Of a stretch of DNA of 30,296 nt, positions 14,813 to 22,768 are shown piece by piece. The DNA lies in contig JBBQCF010000008.1 in the NCBI GenBank assembly GCA_038318455.1, positions 1-30,296 on the forward strand, in the 5' to 3' direction. This DNA comes from UBA12068 sp038318455 (GTDB taxonomy: Bacteria; Patescibacteriota; Minisyncoccia; Moranbacterales; GWC2-37-73). The notes beneath the pieces are model-generated. The model saw only the letters and a program-made list of their open reading frames with translations, was not told the origin of the DNA and made no database searches. How positions within the stretch are numbered: the stretch's first letter is position 1; each line of letters opens with the position of its first letter. The position numbers and the translations under genes were made by a program.

Positions 14813-15985
14813 ATGGATGAAGAACAAAAAATAGCAGAAGCTAAAATTGAAGCAAAATTAGAGGAAGCTAAAGTGGAAGCAAAACTGGAAGAAGCAGTTG
14901 TGGAAGCTAAATTAGAAGAAGCAAAAATAGAAGCAAAATTAGCAGAAGCTAAAATTGAAGCAAAAAATGGCAGCGTTTTTGCTAAGAGATTCACTCATTG
15001 CAAGAGTCGTTTGTGCAAAATTGAAACTAGAACCTGGGTTGCAGCTGCAATCTTAATTTTGATTGCTGTAAGTTATGGTTATGTTTTTTTAACTAAAAAA
15101 TCAGCTGAAAAAGAAAAAGAGACTGTTAAGATTACAGTTGAGAAATTTATTAAGGATAATTTGATACAACCGGGAACAGAGCTTGTTATTAAAGATATAA
15201 CAAAAGAAGGGGCTCTTTATAAATTGGCAATAACTGTTGGAAGCGGTGAAAATGCTCAAGATGCACCAGTTTATGCTACTGCTGATGGAAAACTTTTCCC
15301 TTCAGCTCCATTGGATATGACAAAAGATCCAAAAGCTGAAGGTAAGACAGCTCAAGCTCCAGAAAAGGCTGAAGCTGAAAACAAGACAGATGTGCCAACT
15401 GTTGATTTGTTTGTAATGAGCTACTGTCCATATGGACTTCAAATGGAGCGAGGTGTTTTGCCAGCAGTTGAAGCCCTTGGAAATAAGATTAAATTCAATT
15501 TGAAATTCGTTGATTATACTTTGCATGGACCAAAAGAACTTACTGAAAATGTGAATCAATATTGTATTTCAAAAACACAGCCCGCTAAACTCGATGCATA
15601 TCTGAAATGTTTTTGGAAAGATAGCAAGGGAGCAGCTGCTGCTTGCATGAAAACTGTTGGTATTAATGTTGCAACGGTTACAACTTGTGTGGCTGCAACA
15701 AATAAACAGTTTAGTCCAACTGAAAAAGCTGTTGGTCTGGATGCTGTTGAGAACAAACAATTTGGAGTACAAGGTTCTCCAACATTAGTGATTAATGGTA
15801 CAACTGTAGCTTCTGGTCGCGATAGCGCTAGCGTGCTTAAGGCGATTTGTTCAGGATTTACAACTGCGCCTAAGGAATGTCAGGCAGCACTATCTGCTAC
15901 ACCTCCCGGAGCTGGTTTCGATGATGAAATAGCTAAGTCAGCTGGATCTGCAACTGCACCAGCCGCATCTTGCGCAACCAACTAA
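14813..15985 (+). CDS. Membrane-anchored thioredoxin-fold (DsbA/GILT-like) protein with N-terminal repeat helix
   Basis: 390 aa. Residues 9-52 are five 9-residue repeats close to AKIEAKLEE, a charged continuous helix on the cytoplasmic side. After C63 and C68 a membrane segment (74-93) anchors the protein. An outer region of about 100 residues leads to the thioredoxin-like domain with active-site-like C205-PYG, a downstream helix with conserved cysteines (NQYC, KCFW, AACMK, TTCV) and a cis-proline loop GSPTLVING. The motif is CPYG, one cysteine only, so another Cys must resolve if it is an oxidoreductase. The tail ends in low-complexity Ala/Thr with Cys. Likely extracytoplasmic disulfide chemistry; no DsbB or VKOR partner is in the window. 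Own promoter and terminator. Confidence 0.85.
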   Translation: MDEEQKIAEAKIEAKLEEAKVEAKLEEAVVEAKLEEAKIEAKLAEAKIEAKNGSVFAKRFTHCKSRLCKIETRTWVAAAILILIAVSYGYVFLTKKSAEKEKETVKITVEKFIKDNLIQPGTELVIKDITKEGALYKLAITVGSGENAQDAPVYATADGKLFPSAPLDMTKDPKAEGKTAQAPEKAEAENKTDVPTVDLFVMSYCPYGLQMERGVLPAVEALGNKIKFNLKFVDYTLHGPKELTENVNQYCISKTQPAKLDAYLKCFWKDSKGAAAACMKTVGINVATVTTCVAATNKQFSPTEKAVGLDAVENKQFGVQGSPTLVINGTTVASGRDSASVLKAICSGFTTAPKECQAALSATPPGAGFDDEIAKSAGSATAPAASCATN

Positions 15986-16009
15986 GCAAGAAATATAACA
16001 GAAAACTTC

Positions 16010-16042
16010 AAAAAAGAAGGACAAAGAGTCCTTCTTTTTTTT
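16010..16042 (+). terminator. Intrinsic terminator of the thioredoxin-fold gene
   Basis: AAAGAAGGAC and GTCCTTCTTT form a perfect 10-bp stem around AAAGA, extended by A-tract/T-tract pairing and ending in a run of T. Confidence 0.9.
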
Positions 16043-16159
16043 GTGAAGTGTTTTGCAAAACTATTGATTTATAATTCAAAAGGAGTACTATGTAATGAAT
16101 CTAATAGTTAGAAATTAATATGTTATTAAAAGCGTATTAGTGAGCGAGGAGTACCCAAT

Positions 16160-16216
16160 ATGGGGAAGTTTTTTTCGTTCACAAATGTTTGGATGTCTAT
16201 GTGCTTAAATGATTAA
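16160..16216 (+). CDS. Putative 18-codon upstream ORF before uvrA
   Basis: GAGGAG (16146-16151) stands 8 bases before ATG 16160, which reads MGKFFSFTNVWMSMCLND and stops at TAA 16214-16216, 9 bases before the SD-less uvrA ATG. A second strong SD (AAAGGAG, 16078-16084) precedes a one-codon ORF ATG-TAA at 16090-16095. The ORF runs through the 8-bp leader array. Likely role is translational coupling rather than a functional peptide; no peptide homology is claimed. Confidence 0.4.
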   Translation: MGKFFSFTNVWMSMCLND

Positions 16217-16224
16217 ATGAATAT
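16185..16224 (+). repeat. 8-bp tandem array ending exactly at the uvrA start codon
   Basis: ATGTTTGG, ATGTCTAT, GTGCTTAA, ATGATTAA and ATGAATAT run in exact 8-base register, and the next unit begins with the uvrA ATG itself at 16225. Confidence 0.7.
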
Positions 16225-19131
16225 ATGGAAAATAAAATAATCATCAAAGGTGCGCGTGAGCACAATTTGAAAAATATCGATCTTGAGCTTCCCAGGGACA
16301 AATTTATTGTTTTTACAGGGCTTTCTGGCAGTGGAAAATCTACTTTGGCTTTTGATACTATTTTTGCTGAAGGGCAAAGACGATATTTGGAAAGTTTGTC
16401 GAGTTATGCTCGGCAGTTTTTGGGGCAAATGGACAAACCAGATGTAGATTATATTGAGGGACTTTCTCCAGCTATTTCGATTGATCAAAAATCAACTTCG
16501 CATAATCCGCGTTCGACAGTGGGAACAGTAACTGAAATCCATGATTATTTGAGACTTCTATATGCAAAAATTGGAATACCTCATTGCTCGGAGTGCGGAC
16601 GCGAAATTTCGAAAGTTTCTACTGATGAAATAGTAGATAAAATTTTAGACATGCCCAGAAAAGGTAAATCCCAATTGATTGAAATTTTGTCGCCTATTGT
16701 ACGAGAGAGAAAGGGAGAGTATTTAGCTTTGCTGGATGACATGTGGAAACGTGGATATGCAGAAGCGATTGTGGATGGAAAATTGTATCAACTTGAAAAT
16801 TTTAAGGATGTGAAATTGGGACGTTACAATAAGCATAGTATTGATATTATTGTAGACAAAATTGAGGTTAATGATGAAAATTTAAGTAGAATTTTTGAAG
16901 CTGTGGAAAAAGCCATTCGTCTTTCACATGGAATCGTAAAGGTTAAATGTGTAAATCCAGCTATAAAAACAATAAAAAATTCAAAGAAAAAAGATTTGGA
17001 AAATTCTTGTGAAGTGGAACAAATTTTTAATCAAAATTTATCTTGTCCAATTCACGATATTGAATTTCCTGAAATGGAGCCACGACTTTTTTCATTCAAT
17101 TCTCCCTATGGTGCTTGCGAAGCTTGTGAAGGACTTGGACTCAAAAAAGAAATTGATCCAGCTCGTGTGATGCCGGACAAAAACAAAACTATTGGAGAGG
17201 GCGGTATTATGCCATGGAGTTTTAAACCTAATAATTATCAAGGAACAGTGCTTAAGGCAGTGGCATCTTTTTATAATATTCCAGATAATAAGCGTCTTAG
17301 AGATTTACCAAAGGATAAATTGGATATCTTGATGTATGGTACAGAGGATGAGGATTTGATTAAAGTTTCATATCATTTTAAAAGTGGATCAGGGCATTAT
17401 AATGTGCACTGGAAAGGTGTGGTGGCGTGGCTACAAGAACGATATCGCACAACAACATCCGACGCTGTGCGCACGGATATTGAAAAATATATGTCACAAA
17501 AATCTTGCTCCGCTTGTCAGGGATCACGTTATAAAAGTGATGTGCTATTGGTGAGTGTGGGCGCGAAAAATATTTATGAAGTTTCAACTTTTAGCGTTTG
17601 GCAATGCATAGATTTTTTCAAGAAATTAAAACTAACCCAGCGCGAAGATTTGATTGCGGGTAGAATTCTCAAAGAAATTGTGGCACGTTTGGTATTTTTA
17701 AATAATGTTGGTTTGGATTATTTAACCCTAGGCCGAGCAGCATATTCTTTGTCTGGCGGAGAATCACAACGCATTCGCTTGGCATCGCAAATTGGTTCGC
17801 AGTTAGTGGGAGTTTTGTATATTCTAGATGAACCATCAATTGGTCTTCATGCACGTGATAATTCTAAGTTGATTGAAGCGCTTCGGCATTTGCAAAAAAT
17901 TGGCAACACCTTGATTGTGATTGAACATGATGAAGAAATGATGCGCCATGCTGATTGGTTGGTTGATATTGGTCCGAGAGCAGGAAAGCATGGAGGGGAA
18001 ATTGTGGCAGAAGGGACGCCAGAAGAAGTCATTAATAATCCCGCATCACTTACGGGAAAATATCTTAGACATGAATTGGAAATTGAAGTTCCAAATTTCA
18101 GGAGACAAGTTAAAAAAAGTCGTAGCATTACAGTGCGTGGCGCTAGTGAACATAATCTTAAAAATGTGACGGTTGATTTTCCGCTAAAAGTTTTCACTTG
18201 TGTAACTGGTGTTTCAGGCTCTGGCAAATCAACATTAGTCGAAGATACTTTATATAAGGCATTAGCTAATAAATTGCATCGCGCGCTTGATGTTCCAGCT
18301 AAGCATAATGAAATTGTTGGCATTGAAAACATCAACAAGGTTATTATGATTGATCAATCACCAATTGGTCGCACACCGCGTTCAAATCCTGCTACCTATA
18401 CTGGACTTTTCACGCATATTCGAGAGTTGTTTGCGCAGACAAAAGATGCAAAAATGCGAGGCTATGGTCCAGGAAGATTTTCATTTAATGTCTCTGGTGG
18501 ACGTTGCGACAATTGTTCAGGGGAAGGATATCTTAAAATAGAAATGCAATTTATGCCTGATGTTTATTTGCCATGTGATGTTTGCCTTGGAAAAAGATAC
18601 AATAGTGAAACTTTGCAAGTGAAATATAAGGGGAAAAATATTGCCGAAGTTTTGGCTATGACAGTTTCGGAAGGTGCAGAATTTTTTGGAGCACTTTCGA
18701 AAATTTCCGAGCCATTAAAAGTTTTGGAAGAAGTTGGTTTGGGGTACATTGAACTTGGACAAAGCGCCACCACGCTTTCTGGGGGTGAAGCACAGCGCAT
18801 CAAATTAGCTTCAGAACTTTCGCGTCGCGCTACTGGTGACACGTTATATATATTAGATGAACCAACCACGGGACTTCATTTTGATGACATTAAGAAGCTG
18901 CTAACTGTGCTTAATCGTTTGGTTGATGCTGGAAATACTGTAGTGGTGATTGAGCACAATATGGACGTGATCAAGACTGCTGACTGGATTATTGATATGG
19001 GTCCAGAAGGAGGAGATGGTGGAGGAAAAATTGTGGTAACTGGACCGCCAGAAGAAATTATTAAATATCACAAGGAGAGCTATACTGCAAAATATTTGCG
19101 GAAAGTTTTGAAGCCAAAAAGTATTTTATAG
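16225..19131 (+). CDS. uvrA: Excinuclease ABC subunit A
   Basis: 968 aa. UvrA dimers find helix-distorting lesions and load UvrB. Two ABC modules are present: Walker A GLSGSGKS (32-39) and GVSGSGKS in the second half, each with its signature (YSLSGGESQRIRLA; TTLSGGEAQRIKLA) and Walker B (LYILDEPSIGLH; LYILDEPTTGLH). The UvrB-binding insertion has the usual RKGEY (162-166). The C-terminal zinc finger is intact (GRCDNC.. and PCDVC). The first-module finger is altered: CPIHD replaces the usual CPxC, then ACEAC, giving a C2HC-type set. Paired with uvrC, 8 bases downstream. Confidence 0.97.
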   Translation: MENKIIIKGAREHNLKNIDLELPRDKFIVFTGLSGSGKSTLAFDTIFAEGQRRYLESLSSYARQFLGQMDKPDVDYIEGLSPAISIDQKSTSHNPRSTVGTVTEIHDYLRLLYAKIGIPHCSECGREISKVSTDEIVDKILDMPRKGKSQLIEILSPIVRERKGEYLALLDDMWKRGYAEAIVDGKLYQLENFKDVKLGRYNKHSIDIIVDKIEVNDENLSRIFEAVEKAIRLSHGIVKVKCVNPAIKTIKNSKKKDLENSCEVEQIFNQNLSCPIHDIEFPEMEPRLFSFNSPYGACEACEGLGLKKEIDPARVMPDKNKTIGEGGIMPWSFKPNNYQGTVLKAVASFYNIPDNKRLRDLPKDKLDILMYGTEDEDLIKVSYHFKSGSGHYNVHWKGVVAWLQERYRTTTSDAVRTDIEKYMSQKSCSACQGSRYKSDVLLVSVGAKNIYEVSTFSVWQCIDFFKKLKLTQREDLIAGRILKEIVARLVFLNNVGLDYLTLGRAAYSLSGGESQRIRLASQIGSQLVGVLYILDEPSIGLHARDNSKLIEALRHLQKIGNTLIVIEHDEEMMRHADWLVDIGPRAGKHGGEIVAEGTPEEVINNPASLTGKYLRHELEIEVPNFRRQVKKSRSITVRGASEHNLKNVTVDFPLKVFTCVTGVSGSGKSTLVEDTLYKALANKLHRALDVPAKHNEIVGIENINKVIMIDQSPIGRTPRSNPATYTGLFTHIRELFAQTKDAKMRGYGPGRFSFNVSGGRCDNCSGEGYLKIEMQFMPDVYLPCDVCLGKRYNSETLQVKYKGKNIAEVLAMTVSEGAEFFGALSKISEPLKVLEEVGLGYIELGQSATTLSGGEAQRIKLASELSRRATGDTLYILDEPTTGLHFDDIKKLLTVLNRLVDAGNTVVVIEHNMDVIKTADWIIDMGPEGGDGGGKIVVTGPPEEIIKYHKESYTAKYLRKVLKPKSIL

Positions 19132-19139
19132 ATAAAATA

Positions 19140-20573
19140 ATGCAGAATTTAACTGAAAAAATTAATATTTTGCCATCAGCGCCAGGTGTGTATTTTTTTC
19201 GTGATTCGAAAAATAAAATTTTGTATATTGGTAAAGCTACTAATCTTCGAAGTCGGGCGCAGTCATATTTCAGAGGTGACATTGCTAGTGCTCGAAGCGA
19301 ATGGATTAGTTTAATGGTCTTGCAAATCGTTGATATTGAATTTCAAGAGACTGACAGCGTACTGGAAGCTTTGATTTTGGAAAGTAATTTAATCAAAAAA
19401 TATCAGCCGAAATACAATACATTGGAAAAGGACGATAAAAGCTTTTCGTATTTTGTAGTTACCAAGGAAGAATTTCCACGAATTTTAATAGTCCGAAAAA
19501 CAGACCTGTCCAAATATGTCATTTCGAGCGCAGTCGAGAAATCTAATTTAAAAAGGGGATCAGATCTTTCGACTTCATTTTATTTCGCTCAAGATGACAC
19601 GAGAAAAAAAATACAAAATATAAAATACGATATACAATATACGAAAGTTTATGGTCCATATACGAGTAAATATCAAATGGAAACCGCACTTAAGATTGTG
19701 CGTAGAATTTTTCCATTTCATGCATTGAAACAAAAGACAGAAAAAGGATGTTTGGATTTCCAATTGGGATTGTGTCCTGGTCCTTATGCGGATGCTATTT
19801 CTAAGGTTGATTATAAAAAAAACATTCGTAGTATTGAGATGATTTTGCAGGGAAAGAAAAAAGGTTTGGTTTTAAAAATGGAAAAAGAAATGCAGATTGC
19901 TGGAAAAAAGGAGGAGTTTGAAAAAGCGGCAGTATTGAGAAATAAAATTTTTGCGCTCAATCATATTCGCGACGTGGCGCTCATAAATAGAGAATTTTCT
20001 GAACCCATACAAGATACAAGATACAAAATACAAAATACTCGCATCGAGGCGTATGATATTTCAAATATTTCTGGTCAGCATGCTGTTGGCTCGATGGTTG
20101 TTTTTGAAAATGGGCAACCTAATAAATCGCAGTATCGAAAGTTTAAAATTAAAACGGTGGAAGGTTCCAATGACGTGGCTATGATGAAAGAAGTTCTGTC
20201 TCGACGTTTTAATAATGATTGGATGATGCCCGACCTTATTTTGCTGGATGGTGGCCTAGGTCATCTGAATATGGCGGAAAAATTGCTACATGAGGAATTG
20301 GGGCTGGCGTTAGACATTGCCTCTGTTGCAAAAGGGAAAGAAAGAAAAAATTTAGACATAAGAACGGCATTTATACATAATACTAAATATTTGCTTCAAG
20401 CTTATCCTAGGGACAAAATACATGATACATCTGACTTGGTATCACAAGATGATGAGCTAAAAATTGACAATATTTTACAAGATAAACTTTTAGTTAAATC
20501 TATTATGGATGAAGCTCATCGTTTTGCAATTGGCTATCATCGAAAACTTCGCAGCAAAAATGCTTTGCAATAA
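19140..20573 (+). CDS. uvrC: Excinuclease ABC subunit C, lacking the C-terminal HhH domain and carrying repeat insertions
   Basis: 477 aa, against about 600 usually. UvrC makes both incisions around a lesion held by UvrB. The GIY-YIG nuclease is intact (PGVYFFRD.., ILYIGKATNLRSR). The UVR domain (KKEEFEKAAVLRNKI) and RNase H-like nuclease (RIEAYDISNISG, DLILLDGGLGHL, DEAHRFAIGYHRKLRSK) are present. The protein stops right after that, so the (HhH)2 DNA-binding domain is absent. Three stretches do not align with other UvrC proteins: about 45 residues between VRKT and VYGPYTS, about 12 before RIEAYDIS and about 22 before DEAHRF. All three coincide with repeat DNA (19517-19645, 20007-20039, 20373-20431) yet keep the frame and the catalytic residues. 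Cotranscribed with uvrA. Confidence 0.94.
   Translation: MQNLTEKINILPSAPGVYFFRDSKNKILYIGKATNLRSRAQSYFRGDIASARSEWISLMVLQIVDIEFQETDSVLEALILESNLIKKYQPKYNTLEKDDKSFSYFVVTKEEFPRILIVRKTDLSKYVISSAVEKSNLKRGSDLSTSFYFAQDDTRKKIQNIKYDIQYTKVYGPYTSKYQMETALKIVRRIFPFHALKQKTEKGCLDFQLGLCPGPYADAISKVDYKKNIRSIEMILQGKKKGLVLKMEKEMQIAGKKEEFEKAAVLRNKIFALNHIRDVALINREFSEPIQDTRYKIQNTRIEAYDISNISGQHAVGSMVVFENGQPNKSQYRKFKIKTVEGSNDVAMMKEVLSRRFNNDWMMPDLILLDGGLGHLNMAEKLLHEELGLALDIASVAKGKERKNLDIRTAFIHNTKYLLQAYPRDKIHDTSDLVSQDDELKIDNILQDKLLVKSIMDEAHRFAIGYHRKLRSKNALQ
19517..19599. repeat. Palindromic (MITE/REP-like) element inside uvrC
   Basis: Outer arm TGTCATTTCGAGCG (19517-19530) is mirrored by CGCTCAAGATGACA (19586-19599) with two mismatches. 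Inner arm AGTCGAGAAATCT is mirrored by AGATCTTTCGACT with two. The TGTCAT-TTCGAG-type ends recall palindromic repeats common between genes in many bacteria. Here it is read as protein (VISSAVEKSNLK..AQDDTR). Confidence 0.75.
19611..19645. repeat. 7-bp tandem array inside uvrC (first)
   Basis: ATACAAA, ATATAAA, ATACGAT, ATACAAT, ATACGAA: five units, exact register, 35 bases, directly after the palindromic element. Translated as part of KIQNIKYDIQYTK. Confidence 0.8.
20007..20039. repeat. 7-bp tandem array inside uvrC (second)
   Basis: ATACAAG, ATACAAG, ATACAAA, ATACAAA, ATACT: 4.7 units lying between the UVR and RNase H-like domains, translated as IQDTRYKIQNT. Confidence 0.9.
20373..20431. 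repeat. 7-bp repeat units inside uvrC (third)
   Basis: ATACATA, ATACTAA, ATATTTG (20373-20393), then ATACATG, ATACATC (20418-20431). The 17-mer GCATTTATACATAATAC that begins this block also occurs in the uvrA2 leader at 25685-25701. Confidence 0.75.
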
Positions 20574-20620
20574 TTTGAAAGAAGGATTTAATTATCACGT
20601 ATTAATAGTTACAAATCAAG

Positions 20621-20655
20621 AGTGAGGTTCGGGAACGTGTACGAAACTCACTTTT
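20621..20655 (+). terminator. Intrinsic terminator of uvrA-uvrC
   Basis: AGTGAGGTTCG (20621-20631) pairs with CGAAACTCACT (20642-20652) with one wobble, followed by a short T-run. It lies 48 bases after the uvrC stop. Confidence 0.7.
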
Positions 20656-20688
20656 GTGCAATTGTTGATAATAATTTGTTGCTCAAAA

Positions 20689-21084
20689 ATGAGTATATTT
20701 TCTAGAAAATTTTTACCAAGCTTTGTTTTGGCTACAATCGTTGTGATTGGAGCAATTTTTTTTGGTGAGATTGCAGCTTTTGCAAAAAATACTAATCAAA
20801 TTGAAATGCCAATGACAATGTTTGTGCATTGTAGTGCTGATGATCAAAATATTCAAACAAGTGCCCCAATAAATAATACTTTCATGCCTTGCTGTGTGGA
20901 GCGTCATGACAATTCCGGAACTGTTGTTCCAGCTCCAATGCAAGAGCGAGTGAAATTGATGCAATCATTGATGAGTCAGCAGGTCCAGTGTGCTGCTAGT
21001 GCTGTTGGACAGAAAATATATCCTTCTTCGCCATCTCCTCCTCCGGAGGCTGAAAATATTTCTTCGACTGTTAAAATAGAGTAA
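20689..21084 (+). CDS. Secreted Cys/Met-containing small protein, possibly metal-related
   Basis: 131 aa from ATG 20689; an in-frame GTG at 20656 lies in the terminator tail. A signal peptide is clear: basic start, hydrophobic core (SFVLATIVVIGAIFFGEIA) and an AFA-K cleavage-like site near residue 33. The mature part has MPMTMFVHC, then MPCCVERH, a single later Cys and a Pro/Ser-rich tail. Adjacent Met, Cys and His would suit Cu(I), and the gene directly precedes a copper block, but no family is recognised. The next gene has its own promoter, so cotranscription is not assured. Confidence 0.75.
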   Translation: MSIFSRKFLPSFVLATIVVIGAIFFGEIAAFAKNTNQIEMPMTMFVHCSADDQNIQTSAPINNTFMPCCVERHDNSGTVVPAPMQERVKLMQSLMSQQVQCAASAVGQKIYPSSPSPPPEAENISSTVKIE

Positions 21085-21108
21085 ATCTATTTCTTTTGAC
21101 GTACCTCA

Positions 21109-21117
21109 TGTTATAAT
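21109..21117 (+). promoter_or_regulatory. Extended -10 promoter of the copper block
   Basis: TG at 21109-21110, one base, TATAAT at 21112-21117. A TTGACG lies only 10 bases upstream, too close for a -35. The leader to the main ATG is about 165 nt and contains the hairpin TTTGAG/CTCAAA. Confidence 0.6.
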
Positions 21118-21198
21118 GAGAGCGTCTTTTTGTGCTTGTTTGAGTGATTGCTCAAATACAATTTATTTTTGTGCGGAAAAACAATTGCAACTTTTTTA

Positions 21199-21224
21199 AA
21201 AACAACACCAAGGAGGCTTGTTTT
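21199..21224 (+). promoter_or_regulatory. Hairpin presenting a strong SD in its loop
   Basis: AAAACAA (21199-21205) pairs perfectly with TTGTTTT (21218-21224); the 12-base loop contains AAGGAGG. It serves the 16-codon ORF at 21226, not the main gene. Confidence 0.55.
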
Positions 21225-21225
21225 A

Positions 21226-21276
21226 ATGCAAAAAATAAATCATATTCTCGCTTTCATAATTAGTCTTAAAATGTAA
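21226..21276 (+). CDS. Putative 16-codon leader peptide of the copper block
   Basis: ATG 21226 follows AAGGAGG at 9 bases, the best SD in the window, and encodes MQKINHILAFIISLKM, ending TAA 21274-21276, 13 bases before the SD-less ATG of the HMA-DsbD fusion. Hydrophobic, no cysteine. It likely delivers ribosomes to the main gene or works as a regulatory leader peptide. Confidence 0.5.
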   Translation: MQKINHILAFIISLKM

Positions 21277-21289
21277 ATCTTTAAATACA

Positions 21290-22756
21290 ATGAAAAATAA
21301 AATGACAATTCCAGTTTCTGGCATGCATTGCCGAAGCTGTGAAATTTTAGTGGAAGATAGCTTGTCTGAAATTAAAAATGTAGAAAAAAGCACCGTGGAT
21401 CATAAGCAGGGGACTGTGGAGATTCAATATGATGAAAAAAAACCAAACGTAAATGAAATTGAAAAAGCAATCAAATCGGCTGGATATGCAATTGGGGAAA
21501 ATGATAAAAAAACATTTCTAAGTAAAAATCATGAAGATTATAAAGACCTTGGCATTGCAGTTTTGTTTTTAATTGGTCTTTATATTATTGCCAAAAATCT
21601 CGGTTTTACGAATCTTAGTTTCGCTGGAGCCTCGAATCCTTCAGGCCTTGGCGTGGTATTTTTGGTGGGACTAACTGCTGGTCTTTCAACTTGCATGGCC
21701 TTGGTAGGTGGATTTATTCTGGGAATTTCGGCGCGTCATGCTGAAAAGCATCCTAATGCAACGCCAATGCAAAAATTTCGTCCGCATCTGTTTTTCAATT
21801 TAGGGAGAATTGGTGGCTATGCATTGCTAGGTGGAATACTTGGTGCGATTGGATCAGCTGTGCAATTTAGTGCTGGCACATTAGGAGTTATGACCTTAGG
21901 TGTTGGCTTGGTGATGCTTGGACTGGGAATTAAACTGATAGGAATTTTTCCACGCATGGAGGATGGTGGTTTAACTTTGCCAAAAGGAATTAGTCGTGCG
22001 TTGGGGATTAAAAATAACAACAAAGAATATAATCATGGCGGTGCGATGATAACAGGCGCACTAACTTTCTTTTTGCCTTGTGGCTTCACGCAAGCTATGC
22101 AACTTTATGCAGTGAGCACAGGAAGCTTTTTGCAAGGCGCTTTAATCATGGGTATGTTTGCACTGGGAACTGCACCAGGATTATTGAGCATTGGCGGATT
22201 AACTTCTGCGGTGAAGGGTGTCTTTGCAAAAAGATTTTTCAAATTTGCAGGAGTGTTGGTGATTTCTTTAGCATTTTTCAATATCACCAATGGGTACAAT
22301 CTAATCGGTTGGCAAATTCCAGCCATCAGCCATCAGTCATCAGTAATTAGTAATAATGCAAATGATCCTAATGTTATAATGCTTGATGGTGTGCAGGTGG
22401 TTTCTATGATAGAAAATGCCAGTGGATATTCTCCGAATAAATTCACCATTAGAAAAGGCGTGAAAGTGCGTTGGGAAATTGATGCCCAGGCTCCAAGTTC
22501 TTGTGCAAGCAGTTTAGTTTCTCCTAAGCTTGGTGTGCAAAAAACATTGAAAGCTGGAAAAAATGTGATTGAGTTTATTCCAACGGAAACTGGTGAAGTC
22601 CCATTTTCTTGTTCAATGGGTATGTATACTGGTATGTTTAATGTGGTTGATGAAAAAGGAAATGGTGCAGCAAATATCGAAAACGAATCTGTGGGTGATA
22701 TTAAAGTGGGAACTTGTACAATGAATGGATGTGGAATGAGGAGTATTAAAAAATAA
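21290..22756 (+). CDS. HMA - DsbD_2/TauE-like - cupredoxin fusion (copper handling)
   Basis: 488 aa. Residues 5-70 are a heavy-metal-associated domain with GMHC14RSC17, the Cu(I) chaperone motif. A six-segment membrane domain of the DsbD_2 / sulfite-exporter-like type follows (about 88-345; LTAGLSTCMALVGGFILGIS.., LPCGFTQAMQLYAVSTGSFLQGALIMG). The outer C-terminal domain is cupredoxin-like (VKVRWEIDAQAPSSC.., ETGEVPFSCSMGMYTGMFNV) and carries Cys and Met ligands but not an obvious His pair. A tail TCTMNGCGM adds a second Cys/Met cluster. The family is known next to copper ATPases and is thought to move copper or reductant across the membrane. It lies 12 bases before copA. A 7-bp DNA array encodes part of the linker before the cupredoxin domain. 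Confidence 0.9.
   Translation: MKNKMTIPVSGMHCRSCEILVEDSLSEIKNVEKSTVDHKQGTVEIQYDEKKPNVNEIEKAIKSAGYAIGENDKKTFLSKNHEDYKDLGIAVLFLIGLYIIAKNLGFTNLSFAGASNPSGLGVVFLVGLTAGLSTCMALVGGFILGISARHAEKHPNATPMQKFRPHLFFNLGRIGGYALLGGILGAIGSAVQFSAGTLGVMTLGVGLVMLGLGIKLIGIFPRMEDGGLTLPKGISRALGIKNNNKEYNHGGAMITGALTFFLPCGFTQAMQLYAVSTGSFLQGALIMGMFALGTAPGLLSIGGLTSAVKGVFAKRFFKFAGVLVISLAFFNITNGYNLIGWQIPAISHQSSVISNNANDPNVIMLDGVQVVSMIENASGYSPNKFTIRKGVKVRWEIDAQAPSSCASSLVSPKLGVQKTLKAGKNVIEFIPTETGEVPFSCSMGMYTGMFNVVDEKGNGAANIENESVGDIKVGTCTMNGCGMRSIKK
22323..22357. repeat. 7-bp tandem array inside the HMA-DsbD fusion gene
   Basis: CCATCAG, CCATCAG, TCATCAG, TAATTAG, TAATAAT: five units, 35 bases, exact register. Translated as AISHQSSVISNN between the last membrane segment and the cupredoxin domain. 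Confidence 0.9.
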
Positions 22757-22768
22757 TTAAAATTTTTT

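Noticed and set aside
20656..20688. GTG start for the secreted Cys/Met protein
   Set aside because: It begins in the terminator tail and would put LLIIICC before the signal peptide; the ATG at 20689 gives a normal signal sequence.
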